Part shown: positions 32,523 to 44,521 of the stretch, piece after piece | How positions within the stretch are numbered: position 1 is the stretch's first letter | How the letters are laid out: every line of letters starts with the position of its first letter | Source: Mactra quadrangularis | Lineage: Eukaryota > Mollusca > Bivalvia > Venerida > Mactridae | Direction of reading: 5' to 3' | NCBI GenBank assembly: GCA_025267735.1 | Contig: CM046301.1 | Span: 63,941,872 to 64,005,871 of the forward strand | DNA: 64,000 nt | The notes under the pieces: generated by a model | Seen by the model: the letters and a program-made list of their open reading frames with translations, nothing else | What the model was told of the DNA's origin: nothing | Database searches by the model: none | Program-made: the position numbers and the translations under genes

Positions 32523-35500
32523 CAGCCGTTTCGCGTTAAGTTAAGCACTTGCAAAAATATCATGTCACATAGTATTTTTACTAAGAATATAGCATGGTTT
32601 ATTACCAAATTTGTCTTTTACCTAGGAGACATATGTCTTTACCGAAAACATATACATTTATAAACATAACCATTACTAGATGATAATTTTACTCAGCGGG
32701 AATGTTGCATATTCATCAAAATACCTTGTCCCACTGTTTGGGTCAATTGATATTCAGATTTATTGTCCCCCTATTCTGTTCAAGGAATGAGAATTCTGAC
32801 TTTCATCATAAAGCATACATATAGGCCAAACAACTGCAATAGTTTGAACTTCCACAACTTACATCATAAAAATATTTACGCATTGACTTTGCTGTCCCAC
32901 AAATTCACGTGAATTACGTTACCATTTTCCACAGGCTTGCTGGCATGATGTTCATTGCATTATATATATGTATTTATCTTCTGGGAACTACTCAATGTAT
33001 GTAGCACAAAATAGACAAATGAGATTGGTTGTTAATTAATTGTATAATCCACACATCTCCTCAGAACGGTATTCACTCAATAAAACCTAGGTTTAGTGAA
33101 TTACGTTACTAGCTGTAAATAAATTAACATTGCCTTGATGCAATTAAATAAACAGCCCAATAAACAATCGATTCGTGAATTACGTTATTGTGAATTACGT
33201 TACCGCAAATATCAGTTAGTCGCCGAAATTAGGACCCAGGGTCATTTATAACAGATTAAATTTACAGCAACACCTAAGAACGTTGAGGTGTCAATATTTT
33301 GAAAGTTTTTGAAGAAGGAAATTGCACAAGTAAGAGACTTTTACGAATGATTAATGATGAATGTGAGTCATGTATGTTTCTTAAATAGTTTCATCATACA
33401 AGTGCATAATAGATAATCAGTTTTGTATCAGTTGTTTTTTCTGTGGCATTATTTTAGTTACACAGTAACAATTTTTTTTATTGTTCATATGTCTATGCTA
33501 GACACACATTTTAAATGGTAATGTAATTCACAGAGCGGTAACGTAATTCACAATCCCTCTAATTTTGTTTGGCCAGTGGGTAAAAGCAAGGTTGAGATGC
33601 AAAGTTATAGAGAGATTGAAGAAAGCCAAATTATGGCTAAAGCTACTTGAAAAGATAAAATTAATTGAATTAAAACTTTAAAATATTTTACAAACTAACA
33701 ACCAATATAGGTCCAAATATATTTAGAATGAGACAAAAATGTATACGATTATGAACCCATGAAATATTATAAAAGCAAAACCAAAGGAGGCGCATGACGA
33801 TAAAAGGCAAAGTTGCAGATCGTTGTAACACTAATCTAAATATGGTAGCGATAATTGATTATAAGGCAGATGGATTATGCGATTTAATTAAAATGGTAGC
33901 AGTGCCCAATTCCTTTTATGTAGAGAAGGAGATATTCTGACATGGTAGTAAACATGAAGTTCACAGAGAGAACGGGTAGCTGGAAAACTACATGTTCTGT
34001 GAAAAAGGCAGACAAGAAGATAAAGAATCTAGATGTAAAATTTTCCGTGCTACAGTTCAAATCTATCAACACTTGACGCAAGAGACAACCAGCGATGCAA
34101 ACTTGTGGGCAGACTGTTACATACTGTTATGTATATTCTATGTATAAGAACGTTGGTAATAATTACAATAATAATTACATGTAGGCAATAAAATATGTTA
34201 TATCTAAATTGGTGATTATGTGGAGTGAGAAAACCATGCACTTGTCTTTACAATAAGAAGTTGTCCTACGCTGACGTAGGAATGCTTCAAGTTCAATATA
34301 CTAGAAGTGTTGAAACATGTTACATGTAAACTTATTTTTCATGCATCAAATATATTTTTTAAAGCTTCAAATCAATCTTGACAAGGAGTATTGAGTGATG
34401 TTCTTTTACGTATAGCCCCATGAATCAGAAATAAATCATGTATAAACTGCAGGCTTCCAATTATGCCTCGTATGTAAAATATGAAAATATTTCATATAAC
34501 AGAAAATATGCCCCTCCATTCAAATCATTGTTAACAGTTTGGAAAATTGTGTTTGCAAACTCGTTAACTAATAATAAATTATACATAATGACCAATAAGT
34601 TAGATTTCATCATTGGCAGAACAAGGGTTTCTCTATTGTTATATTAAGTTAGAGTGTCAGCAATATAGAACATTTTCAAACATGAAAGAAGTTTTGTACA
34701 GATATATTGTGAATTACGTTATCGTTCTTTTCTTAAATTAGCGACATTATATGGTTCTCCATGATATGTTCTTTTACAGCTTTATCAAGTATTTACTACG
34801 TATTCAGTGTTGTTGACATTTATTTGTTATCACAGCTTGCGTATTAATCATTTTGCAATGTATTTTAAAAGGCATTTTGAAATTTTATAAAACTGCGTAT
34901 GTCGTACAAAGGTTTAAATTATATAAAGGTCCGAAGTCATCCAATCTACTGCTTAAAATCTAAAAGTTAGCACAAATGAACTATACACTAAAGAGATTTT
35001 TCCATTTTATATCTCTAGTTAACAGTATTTACTTTTATAGATTCACGCCATATAAAATAAAATTTATGTGAATTACGTTACCATTAGTACATATAAATAC
35101 ACACTATTGTACTACACTATCCTTTCAATATTTTGACACCGTCGCTTGAATACTTTTAGGAAAGGGTATGACATTATGTATCGATATTTCAAAGTTAAAG
35201 TATGTCATGCTTATCAGTATCTATACTTTTTGACAGGGAAGGGACTTTTTCTAAAAGATAAAAGCAAATAAAATAGTCTATAATCTATTTGTTTCGTCCT
35301 TATTATGTTTGATATACATATTTGTTCTTGTTATGTGTTGGTTGTTTGATAGGTAGAAATGATCAATGAATTAAAAAAAACTCATCATCGGTGTCACACA
35401 TGGTTTGTATTTTAATTTTAGACATTATTAATGATTGATTCACTACAGTAACGTAATTCACGGATAAGAATTACCAGGTAAAACTCATCACAAGTATTTA

Positions 35501-35652
35501 CTTATTAACGAACTTGTTATTAACAAAACTTCTGATTTTAAGTCCGTGAAAAGTTGAAGTTTACATTTTTAAACAAACTTTTTGAGTGCTGCAACATAAA
35601 TTTCATGTGACATATTTTCTCAATAATTGCTTAACTTAACGCGAAACGGCTG
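32523..35652. mobile_element. 3.13-kb TIR element with internal GTGAATTACGTTACC motifs
   Basis: Inserted in the satellite. Left end CAGCCGTTTCGCGTTAAGTT(AAGCA), right end the exact complement; looser similarity continues to ATGTGACAT-type sequence. It is flanked by a 4-bp AATA duplication. The interior is AT-rich with no intact transposase or recognisable domain on either strand. Its distinctive content is nine copies of a 14-15 bp motif in both orientations. A non-autonomous DNA transposon is the simplest view; the superfamily is not settled (short TSDs of 3-4 bp occur in several animal groups such as Academ and Sola). Confidence 0.75.
32909..35461. repeat. dispersed motif GTGAATTACGTTACC, nine copies
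   Basis: Forward at 32909, 33096, 33175, 33190, 34709 and 35068; reverse at 33517, 33537 and 35448. Most copies are perfect over 13-15 bases. They are not tandem (gaps range from 1 to more than 1000 bp) and occur only inside this element. Possible binding sites of the element's transposase or a host factor. Confidence 0.7.
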
Positions 35653-35975
35653 AATAACTCAATAATGACTGTACCTAGGATCACCAAATTGTATGTAAGA
35701 GTAACTTAAATGTCTAGCATATGCCCATTTGGTTTTGATGCCCCTGTGTTAAAGGTCAAGGTCGCATCTAGACATCATAAGGAAAAACCTTGTCCAAAGA
35801 ATAACTCAACAAGCACTTTATCTAGGTTCACCAAATTTTATGTATCGATACTCTTTGAGTCAAGGGTGTGAACTTGAGGTTCTGAGATCCCAGGGTCAAG
35901 GTCACTGGAAGTTCATATGGGAAAACTGATAACTCAACCACGGCTGTACCTAGGTTCTCAAAATTTTTGCTTTGA
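35653..35975 (+). repeat. roughly 145-bp satellite array, 3' part
   Basis: Resumes directly after the inserted element (AATAACTCAATAATGACTGT, then CCTAGGATCACC) with more diverged units, and fades out near TTTTTGCTTTGAGCTGATCA. Confidence 0.85.
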
Positions 35976-37375
35976 GCTGATCAGATACATGGATACCAGG
36001 AACTTAAAAATGTTTAAACAGGTTTATTCAAGTAATAGACAATAATGATTAAGTCGTTTATTAGAAATGCAACAAATTTTTATTGACTTAAATTGAAGAG
36101 GTTTCTGATCAATTAGTGACTTTAGTCAGTTATCTTTTCCGATAAAATCTGAAGCAATCCAAATGGTAAGTAGGTTCTTACAGTTGGAATACTCGAATTT
36201 TATAATTGAAGTCCTATGAAGGATTATAAAATCTTATCTAATATTTTAACTAATATCTTTCTTGTTAATAAGATAATAACAAGAAGTGATGAAATTTAGA
36301 TAGTTTTTACCCTAAAAATACTTAGCTTGGATTTCAAACAAATTAAATGATTTACAGAAAAAGTTATTTAGATTAATTTTGGCATTGAAAAGTAAGGGTA
36401 AAATATGAGTAATCCAACTAACAGACCTATACCAATTTGAAGAGTATACAAGGGGAAATAACTGACTAAGGCCCCTAATTATATATATACAATGTACATA
36501 TACATAATATACATAATACTAGTCACATCCATCAATGGTCTGAAATTTTGTAAAAACATAATATATTTCATTTTGTATAGTAATTATAATTTGTTTGTTT
36601 GTTTTTTTATTATATGCTCTTATGTATATACAATGTACATGTATTACCTAATACACAATATTTATATCAATAAGGTGAGTATTATTTTATTAAATTTTGT
36701 CGATACTTGAACTCTCCTGTGGGATTTTTTGCCAATTTAAATAACAAATATTTGGAAATTCTCTGATTTACAAAAAATCATTTTGAGGATTGGGGATTTA
36801 TTTCACACAAAAAAAACTGTTAAAATTTGTAATGTGTCATTTGCTTAACTATTGTTTGCTAAATCAAGATGTAAACATAAATTCGCCTAATTAAAAACAA
36901 CCATATAGATTTTAAAATGTTTTGTATGTAGTTGCAATCTACAATGGATCGCCAGATAAAGATTTATACGCTTCAAGATGTTCTTATATGAAGTTCAATT
37001 ATTTGGTTATCTTTGGAAATAACTCAGAAATTTATTACAAATATGAAACTATATCATATTCATAATAAATTTCAGTTGTTAAGTGTAATTCAGTTGACAT
37101 CAATAATATTCAAGTTTTTTAAACTCCTCCTGTCAACATTTTTGTCACCAGACTTACAAATAAAAAAACTCGTCATATTATATAATACTTTGTTTGTCAA
37201 CTTTGATGTGATAGTGTGTAAGGAAAGATAATCACCAACTATTTTGTACTCACTACTCAGCATCAGAATAGACTTTTTCTTTAATAAATTGTGTTGGCTG
37301 GTTGAGTATTTTAAAATGTTAGTTTCATAATTATGTTGTATTATACATTTGTTTTTTTTGTTGTTGTTTTTTTTA
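35976..37375. other. anonymous AT-rich sequence
   Basis: Includes a TATA/ACATA-rich low-complexity stretch at about 36480-36700. Small frames at 36492-36710, 37013-37231 and 37090-37401 (-) show only low-complexity hydrophobic or Asn/Lys-rich translations. No gene called. Confidence 0.4.
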
Positions 37376-37602
37376 ATTGATTTTAACGTCGTATTCAACA
37401 CATATTTAGGTTATATATGTATACGACGACCAGCTCTTTCTTCTATAGGTTTCCTGGACACTTTTTCTATCACCAGTACTAACTTAACCTACCACGAGGC
37501 CGACAACTCATGTATAGGGTATGACCTACCGCGACCGGGCTCGAACCCGCGATCTCCGGATTCGAAGTCAGACATGCTAACCACTTTGCCACGGCCGCGG
37601 CT
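37376..37602 (-). repeat. tRNA-derived SINE (family A)
   Basis: Minus-strand head GCCGCGGCCGTGGCAAAGTG and B box GCGGGTTCGAGCCC, then the family body ending in the tail complementary to TTGATTTTAACGTCGTATTC. The 91-codon plus-strand frame across it (37349-37624) is antisense to the SINE. Confidence 0.85.
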
Positions 37603-37616
37603 ATTATTCATTTGTA

Positions 37617-37777
37617 CAGTATAACCTCTTCAGAACAAAACCTCTATACAACAACAGCTTTTGATATTTCCCTTGGGCCTAACTGTAATTGAATTTAACC
37701 TCTGCAGAGCAACAACCTCTGAACAGCAACACAGTTTAGTCCCTCCCAGAGGGTGTTGTTCATGAGAGGTTGTACTG
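37617..37777. mobile_element. pogo/mariner-like MITE with TA duplication
   Basis: TA-CAGTATAACCTCT ... AGAGGTTGTACTG-TA, 161 bp. The terminus and TA duplication fit IS630-Tc1-mariner (pogo/Tigger-like). Other copies: 51881-52049 and, split, 53759-55826. Confidence 0.7.
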
Positions 37778-38289
37778 TATACCTAAATATGACTATTATA
37801 ATGTATGAAAATTGATATGAAATTTGTTTTTATTTTTATCTCTATATTAATCAGAAATAAATACATTAAACTGTGATGTAGAATTTGTTATGTAAGTAAA
37901 CATATGTGTAACAAGAAATGTAATGTGGAAACCACATTAAACCGGAATTTAAAAACTAATGCAAAAATTACAAAGGGAAATAATCCATTATAACAAAGGC
38001 AGGTAGAGATGTGGTTACTTTTTCATTCTGTTTATCACGTGGCATGTTATCATTGTATGAAGTTTCATAAAGATCTGACAATAAATGACAGAAATATGAG
38101 GAAAAGAAAAAACTTTAACGCAATTGCAAACGACACCCAATGCTGTACTGCCCGCCTGCCCGACCGTGTTTCGCTAAACTATTAACCTAATTTGTTTCGT
38201 TGAAAAATCCGGCTAAAAATGTAAACATTTTATTCGACTATATATAATTATATATGGTAAAGTGCATAAAGCTGCACCTGACTTGAATG
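37778..38289. other. anonymous sequence, possibly old SINE debris
   Basis: The stretch with GTATGAAGTTTCATAAAGAT around 38056 looks like repeat-derived sequence, but I cannot assign a family. Confidence 0.3.
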
Positions 38290-39600
38290 TATATTTGTCA
38301 AGATGGAGTACACGGTAAACCATTTTATGTTTTTATTTTCAAGATGGAGTACACGGTTAACCATTTTATGTTTTTATTTTCAAGATGTAATACACGGTAT
38401 TCCACGGTATACATGTATTTTTATTTTCAAGATGTAGTACACGGTAAACCATTTTATGTTTTTATTTTCAAGATGTAGTACACGTTATACCATTTTATGT
38501 TTTTATTTTCAAGATGGAGTACACGGTTAACCATTTTATGTTTTTATTTTCAAGATGGAGTACACGGTATACCATTTTATGTTTTTATTTTCAAGATGGA
38601 GTACACGGTTAACCATTTTATGTTTATATTTTCAAGATGGAGTACACGGTAAACAATTTTATGTTTTTATTTTCAAGATGTAGTACACGGTTAACCATTT
38701 TATGTTTTTATTTTCAAGATGTAGTACACGGTATACCATTTTATGTTTTTATTTTCAAGATGTAGTACACGGTATACCATTTTATGTTTTTATTTTCAAG
38801 ATGTAGTACACGGTTAACCATTTTATGTTTTTATTTTCAAGATGTAGTACACGGTATACCATTTTATGTTTTTATTTTCAAGATGTAGTACACGGTATAC
38901 CATTTTATGTTTTTATTTTCAAGATGTAGTACACGGTTAACCATTTTATGTTTTTATTTTCAAGATGTAGTACACAGTATACCATTTTATGTTTTTATTT
39001 TCAAGATGTAGTACATGGTATACCATTTTATATTTTTATTTTCAAGATGGAGTACACAGTTTACCATTTTATGTTTTTATTTTCAAGATGTAGTACACGG
39101 TATACCATTTTATGTTTTTATTAAGATGTAGTACATGGTTTACCATTTTATGTTTTTATTTTTAAGATGGAGTACACGGTTTACCATTTTATGTTTTTTA
39201 TTTTTAAGATGTAGTACACGGTATACCATTTTATGTTTTTATTTTTAAGATGTAGTACACGGTTAACCATTTTATGTTTTTATTTTTAAGATGGAGTACA
39301 CGGTTTACCATTTTATGTTTTTATTTTTAAGATGTAGTACACGGTTTACCATTTTATGTTTTTATTTTTAAGATGGAGTACACGGTTTACCATTTTATGT
39401 TTTTTATTTTTAAGATGTAGTACACGGTTTACCATTTTATGTTTTTATTTTTAAGATGGAGTACACGGTATACCATTTTATGTGTTTTTATTTTCAAGAT
39501 GTAGTACACGGTATTCCACGGTTGTTTTTTTCAAGATGTTGTACACGGTAAACTATTTTATGTTTTTATTCTCAAGATGTAGTACACGGTATTCCACGGT
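38290..39600. repeat. 41-bp satellite array, about 31 copies
   Basis: Unit begins GATGTAGTACACGGTATACC and continues ATTTTATGTTTTTATTTTCAA. Two variants alternate (GATGTAG/GATGGAG, with TATACC/TTAACC/TTTACC). Flanks at both ends degrade to GTATTCCACGGTAT. The unit is not a multiple of three and no long frame runs through it. Confidence 0.95.
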
Positions 39601-39944
39601 ATGAAAGTCACTGACAGAAGTATGAGCCTAGTAAATTGTTAAAGCTAATTCCAGAGATGTAGTATTTTCAGAAACCGTGAGTAAATTGACTTGACGCCGT
39701 AATATGACCTATACAAAGTGTTGCTTTCATCAAACATATCTGGAAAGGTTATCTTTTTTGGAAGTATCTACTCAGTGCAGGCTTTTATGGACAACTCACT
39801 AGGCTAATTGATAATACATTCGTCAAGGTACGCTCCTGGAGGTATGACTATTTCGAGGGTTGCCGGCAAGACTGTTGTAAGTGCATTGCATTTAAGAGCA
39901 AGTTACAAAAGTATTGTAGGTAACCCTAAATTAATACTTTAAAC

Positions 39945-40165
39945 GGGGAGGTTATACCCTTCCATGAAAATTTGACAATAATGTCGATTTTCCTCCATTG
40001 ATTAGATAATATGGAGAAGTTTCCGGCCTTGTGGAAGGGTAGGTGAGTACTGGTTATAGACAATGGTCCAGGAAAGCTAGGTTAGGTGTGCTGGACGCCG
40101 TGAAATGACCTAATTTGTGTTGCTACGGCGTTAACTCCAATAAATAAATAAATAAATATACTTTA
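39945..40165 (+). repeat. 5'-truncated SINE (family B)
   Basis: Matches the body of the 11098-11387 SINE from GGGGAGGTTATACCCTTCC onward and ends TGCTACGGCGTTAACTCCAA with an AAATA tail. The tRNA-like head is absent. Confidence 0.8.
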
Positions 40166-40507
40166 AACAAAATGAACACAGCATTGTGCTAAATATCTTT
40201 TTAAGATTATCCTTTTTATTATGAACAGAATTGTTACATGATTTAACTACATATTTTACGAATTATTGCAAAAAACAGTTAATTACAAATTTCTCCCAAA
40301 AAGGAGACCAAACAACAAAATAAACAAAATGTCACTATGGTACAACCGTGAATAAACTATTATACATATGGTTAACCGATGTAAAATCCATTAAACTTAT
40401 TACAAGCTTATTTGTGTCCTGTTCCTAAATATTTTATCTATTAACGCATAATAAAGGCGTGTCGTTTGTTTAACTTTGATTAACACGATTTGAATATTGA
40501 TAATCCT
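40166..40507. other. anonymous intergenic sequence
   Basis: Nothing recognised. Confidence 0.35.
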
Positions 40508-40512
40508 CGATA

Positions 40513-40572
40513 CAGTCAGATCTCGATACAACGACATCCGTTACAACGACATTCTCGTTATACTGACATATA
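40513..40572. repeat. pogo/Tigger-like transposon end
   Basis: CAGTCAGATCTCGATACAAC followed by GACATCCGTTACAACGACAT resembles the terminal repeat of pogo/Tigger elements (CAGT-start, CGATAYAACGA motifs). Only one end is seen; the 18-bp minisatellite follows. Confidence 0.4.
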
Positions 40573-40603
40573 TTATGGGAACCAATACTAACATGTACAT
40601 TGT

Positions 40604-40976
40604 CGGTTTTGCTGCCGTTTTGCTGCCTCGTTCCGTTTTGTTGCGTTTTGCTGCCTCGTTTCGTTTTGCTGTCTCGTTCCGTTTTGTTGCGTTTTGCTGC
40701 CTCGTTGCGTTTTGCTGCCTCGTTCCGTTTTGCTGCCGTTTTGCTGCCTCGTTCCGTTTTGCTGCCTTGTTGCGTTTTGCTGCCTCGTTGCGTTTTGTTG
40801 CGTTTTGCTGCCTCGTTCCGTTTTGCTGCCGTTTTGCTGCCTCGTTCCGTTTTGCTGCCTCGTTCCGTTTTGTTGCGTTTTGCTGCCTCGTTGCGTTTTG
40901 CTGCATCGTTGCGTTTTGCTGCCTCGTTCCGTTTTGCTGCCTCGTTCTGTTTTGCTGCCTCGTTCCGTTTTGGTTA
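40604..40976. repeat. 18/11-bp minisatellite
   Basis: Tandem CCTCGTTCCGTTTTGCTG units with shorter CCGTTTTGCTG and TTGCGTTTTGCTG variants, GC-richer than its surroundings. It opens all three plus frames and one minus frame (up to 165 codons, 40497-40994); their translations are pure Phe/Arg/Cys/Leu or Gln/Asn/Lys/Arg repeats and are not genes. Confidence 0.9.
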
Positions 40977-41066
40977 ATGCAACTAATAGATTGATTTAAG
41001 ATGTGTTATTCTTCTTTAAACTGCATTTGGCGACTGAATCACTAGTGTTACATGTATAGTAAAAAC
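40977..41066. other. anonymous sequence next to the minisatellite
   Basis: Short flank; the last nine bases (AGTAAAAAC, 41058-41066) form the left target duplication of the element that follows. Confidence 0.5.
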
Positions 41067-41156
41067 CAATCTGATTAAAACCCGATCAAAAATTTTCCGC
41101 TCGCCTACTCGCTTATTTACGACAATGCTCTATAGGATTTCTGTTTACGGAGATTG
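41067..41156. mobile_element. 90-bp deletion derivative of the MULE-like MITE
   Basis: CAATCTGATTAAAACCCGAT at one end and CTGTTTACGGAGATTG at the other, as in 4094-4450 and 62865-63262 but with the middle missing. Flanked by AGTAAAAAC (41058-41066) and GGTAAAAAC (41157-41165), eight of nine matching. Confidence 0.7.
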
Positions 41157-41165
41157 GGTAAAAAC

Positions 41166-44098
41166 AAGTGATCACCTTGGAATAAAGAGTCAGTTTCAAT
41201 TCATGGTTAGATATGTAACAAGTCATTTTTTACTTGTATCAAGAGAGAAATTCCTTGAAACAAAAACGAGCTAACTACAGTAAGAGCAGACGTGCAAGAC
41301 GAATTCCTTCTCAACACAAATAAGCCGAAAGTGTAAATTGTTGATAGATCAACAGTGGAAACTTTAGAATTTACGACTTTCCAGGACAGATATGATAAAT
41401 GAATGTATACAGATTTCTCTAGGGTGCAATTGTAAAGACAAATCACCAAGTTAACTCGATTTTCTTACAGTAAGTGTCAATAATATCACATAAGCACATG
41501 TGTGAAGTTTTAATATTTGTGATTAATTGTGATTTTCATCACTCTTGATGTACGGTTATTTATAACTCTCATGGGTACCAATTCCCCTGGTTAACATCCT
41601 TCAAGATTTGATTAAATATTCAAAATAACCAAAAAATGCAATAATCAGTCAATTGAGTTCTTATACTTTCATTTTAGTTTGGGTTTAGCGAACAAAAATT
41701 CAAAATGACTGACGAGTTTTCAAGTCGATGCCTTCGGTAAAACTGTCTGCTGTTAAAACAGTTTCGGCTATTCAAATTGAAAATGTACTCGTTTTTTTTT
41801 TAATTTCATTTTCTATACATTCATGTTGAATTTTACAACAAATAAAGCATGACAAAAGCATTAGCTTTTGAGGATATACTACTTACTGTATGTAAAAGGT
41901 TTGCTCTTCAGTGCAAATAGTGTAAGTTGTATATACATGTAATTTCAAAACAATGAGCTTTTAGTGCTTACTATTATGTCTTGGGTTCATATAATAAATA
42001 AATAATGTATGCAATAGTGGCTAGTTTAATACTATCTAAATGACCAGAGTACATGTTACAAATACCATACAGAAGTCGTGGCTTATCAGCACGTTTAACA
42101 GTAGTACAGCATGATTGGTAGAATGTAAGGTGTCGCTCTTGTGAGAAAGTGCTTCCGGGTCGTTGTTCACTGCGAAAGTAGTTCCGAGAATTTAGTTTGA
42201 CTGTATTTGGGTGGCTGTGACTCTGTTTGTATGTGTCAAAATAATATATTTTTCAGCCATATTAGTTTTTCTATCCCTGTAGGACAATATTCTGACCATT
42301 TTGTGTTCTCTTCCTAGGACTACTTTTTGGTGGAAGATCTAGAATTTAGTGTACTGCGGCCATTTTAACCTTAGAGAATGGGAATTCCCAACTATACATG
42401 TGCACAATGTGAAATAGTGAAAAAATCCAATCGCTCATGACCTATATTTATTCTACTTATTTTGCAGGTCTAGTGTGGAGGATTAACAGGGTACCAGTCA
42501 TTATTTCTCAATCTATTTGGGATATGAATAATATGAATAAACAGCAATTATGGCTATTTATACTTGAAACAAAATGAACACTGCATAGCGCCAAATTGTA
42601 TTAAATATATTTTTGTTTATATAGGAAACATAGATCTATTAAGCAATTGGAATTCGGCAATGAATATATCATGTACATTTATGAGAGATATAATTAACGG
42701 GCAAAACCTATTACTGAAACAGACACCTGTTGTATGTTTTATTAGACCGATTCAAATTTCCCAAGAAAAAAATCATCTGTTTAAATACCAAATTCAGTAT
42801 CATTAGTTTATCGACACTTGATGCAAACTATTTTACATGAATGGTATTTAATCTTAGAACAATTACATGCATTGTTTTTCTCCAAAATTTTATTTGTCCA
42901 TTGAAGTGTTGTTGGTCCGTGTTGATTATATGCCAGTATTAGACTTATTTATGTTTAGAACCATGTTAAAAATATTATGTACAGTCCATTCTTGATTTCA
43001 ATATTGTGTCTTCAGTCCATATTTATACAACTTTGATTCCATACCTGTTTCTCAGTTTTTTTAAGTGACATTTACTGATTGTTTTCAGTATCAAGATCAT
43101 GTTTCATAAATGCTACATGAATAAATCACTCGTTTTGTTAAAGAAATCCTCCGATCCGATATTTAAAGAAAATTTATGACAAATGTTGCAAAAGGATATT
43201 TGAGTATTTTGAAAGTGGGTCATGTAATCAGTATCATATCTACTGTGACAATTCACAGAAGTATTGGACACATCAATTTTCTAGCTTATCAAAGTAAAAA
43301 AGCTACGTCACGTACAAATTACATGACGTCAAATAACACGGCTTGGCGTCCTGCTATACCCTACGATAGATCTGAAGTCTGACGCATACAAAACCAGAGA
43401 TCTGTTACCACCTTTAGCGACCGATTTATCGAAGGAACATATTTTTTTATATATGAAACGTTGGGAAATTAATTAATTAATTATTTGATTTTGTGAACCA
43501 TTGTTTCTGTATTCATTGAATGACCCTCTTACGATGACACCACAATATCTGAGCCGTGTTTGAACAAATAGATGTGATAGGTAATATAACTACTGCCCTA
43601 CTGTTAACATATTGTATTCATATATAAAACAATTTTTGATTATACTGCATTGGCGAGAATATGTTAACATGATTTTAGACATTATCCTAGAATGGATAGT
43701 TCTGACATACAAATACTGTGGTCGGGTAGGTATTTAAACGTTAAGTAAACAAAACAGGTAACCAAAGTTCACACGTCAGTTTTTAATAGAATGTATGTCC
43801 GATGCAAATGACTGTCTTAAAGAAAAAAAGAAGTACATAATAGGGGTGACACCATAAATGTGATAGTCAAAAAATCAGCGTCAAAAAGAAAATCAGTAGC
43901 TCAAAAGTGATTTATATATAAATGCATCGTATAATTTAATAGACTACAATACGTACGATAAGCGATACTAATTATTTAAGAGCAGCCGCATAAGTATTGT
44001 CGTTCAGAGGGCCGCTTGTATAGTTCATACGAATATGTTTGATACAAAATTACATGTTTATACGTGACACTCTTCATCTGAGTTATTTGTAATTATAT
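41166..44098. other. anonymous intergenic sequence
   Basis: No exon recognised with confidence. Frames at 41207-41449 (-), 42564-42806 and 43176-43382 lack domains. An early exon of the Ly6-like gene could lie here but none can be pointed to. Confidence 0.35.
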
Positions 44099-44521
44099 CA
44101 GGGCTCGAATTTAATCTCGCATACTCGCAAAATCCGAGTGGATTTTGAAAATTGCGAGTAACTTTTATTTAAACTCGCAACTTTTCGCGAGTTGAAATCG
44201 ACGAAAAACATGACTGTCTAAACTAATGAGGCACAAATCAGCATTGAAACAGCCAGATAGATCAATAGTACCAAGTAAAGATTCACCTAAAAGACATGTT
44301 CGATACTCTTTGTCTATCCCACAATTTAACGCCCTTGTTCTATCTACAGTTAAATATAGTACTATGTTGTTTTTTATTGCATATATGCATGTATGAAAAG
44401 TTATAATGTATGCTATTAAAATTTTGAGAAATAATGCTAGTGATGTTTTCATTTTGCGAGTTGAAATAAAATCAACTGGCAAGAATTTGCAAGTCCATTT
44501 TTTTGTTAAATTCGAGCCCTG
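44099..44521. mobile_element. hAT-like MITE (CAGGGCTCGAAT family), copy 2
   Basis: CAGGGCTCGAATTTAA ... TTAAATTCGAGCCCTG, 423 bp, flanked by AATTATAT and AATTTTAT, an 8-bp duplication with one mismatch, as expected for hAT. The 133-codon minus-strand frame (44165-44566) lies almost wholly inside the element and is not conserved in the other copies. Confidence 0.75.

Noticed and set aside
31144..32539. Series of 66-88 codon frames downstream of the TRIM-like gene
   Set aside because: They repeat with the 145/290-bp satellite and overlap each other in different frames.
38290..39600. CRISPR-like array of 41-bp units
   Set aside because: Head-to-tail satellite without spacers.
40497..40999. 165-codon Phe/Arg/Cys-rich and 121-codon Gln/Asn/Lys/Arg-rich proteins
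   Set aside because: All are translations of one 18-bp minisatellite in different frames.
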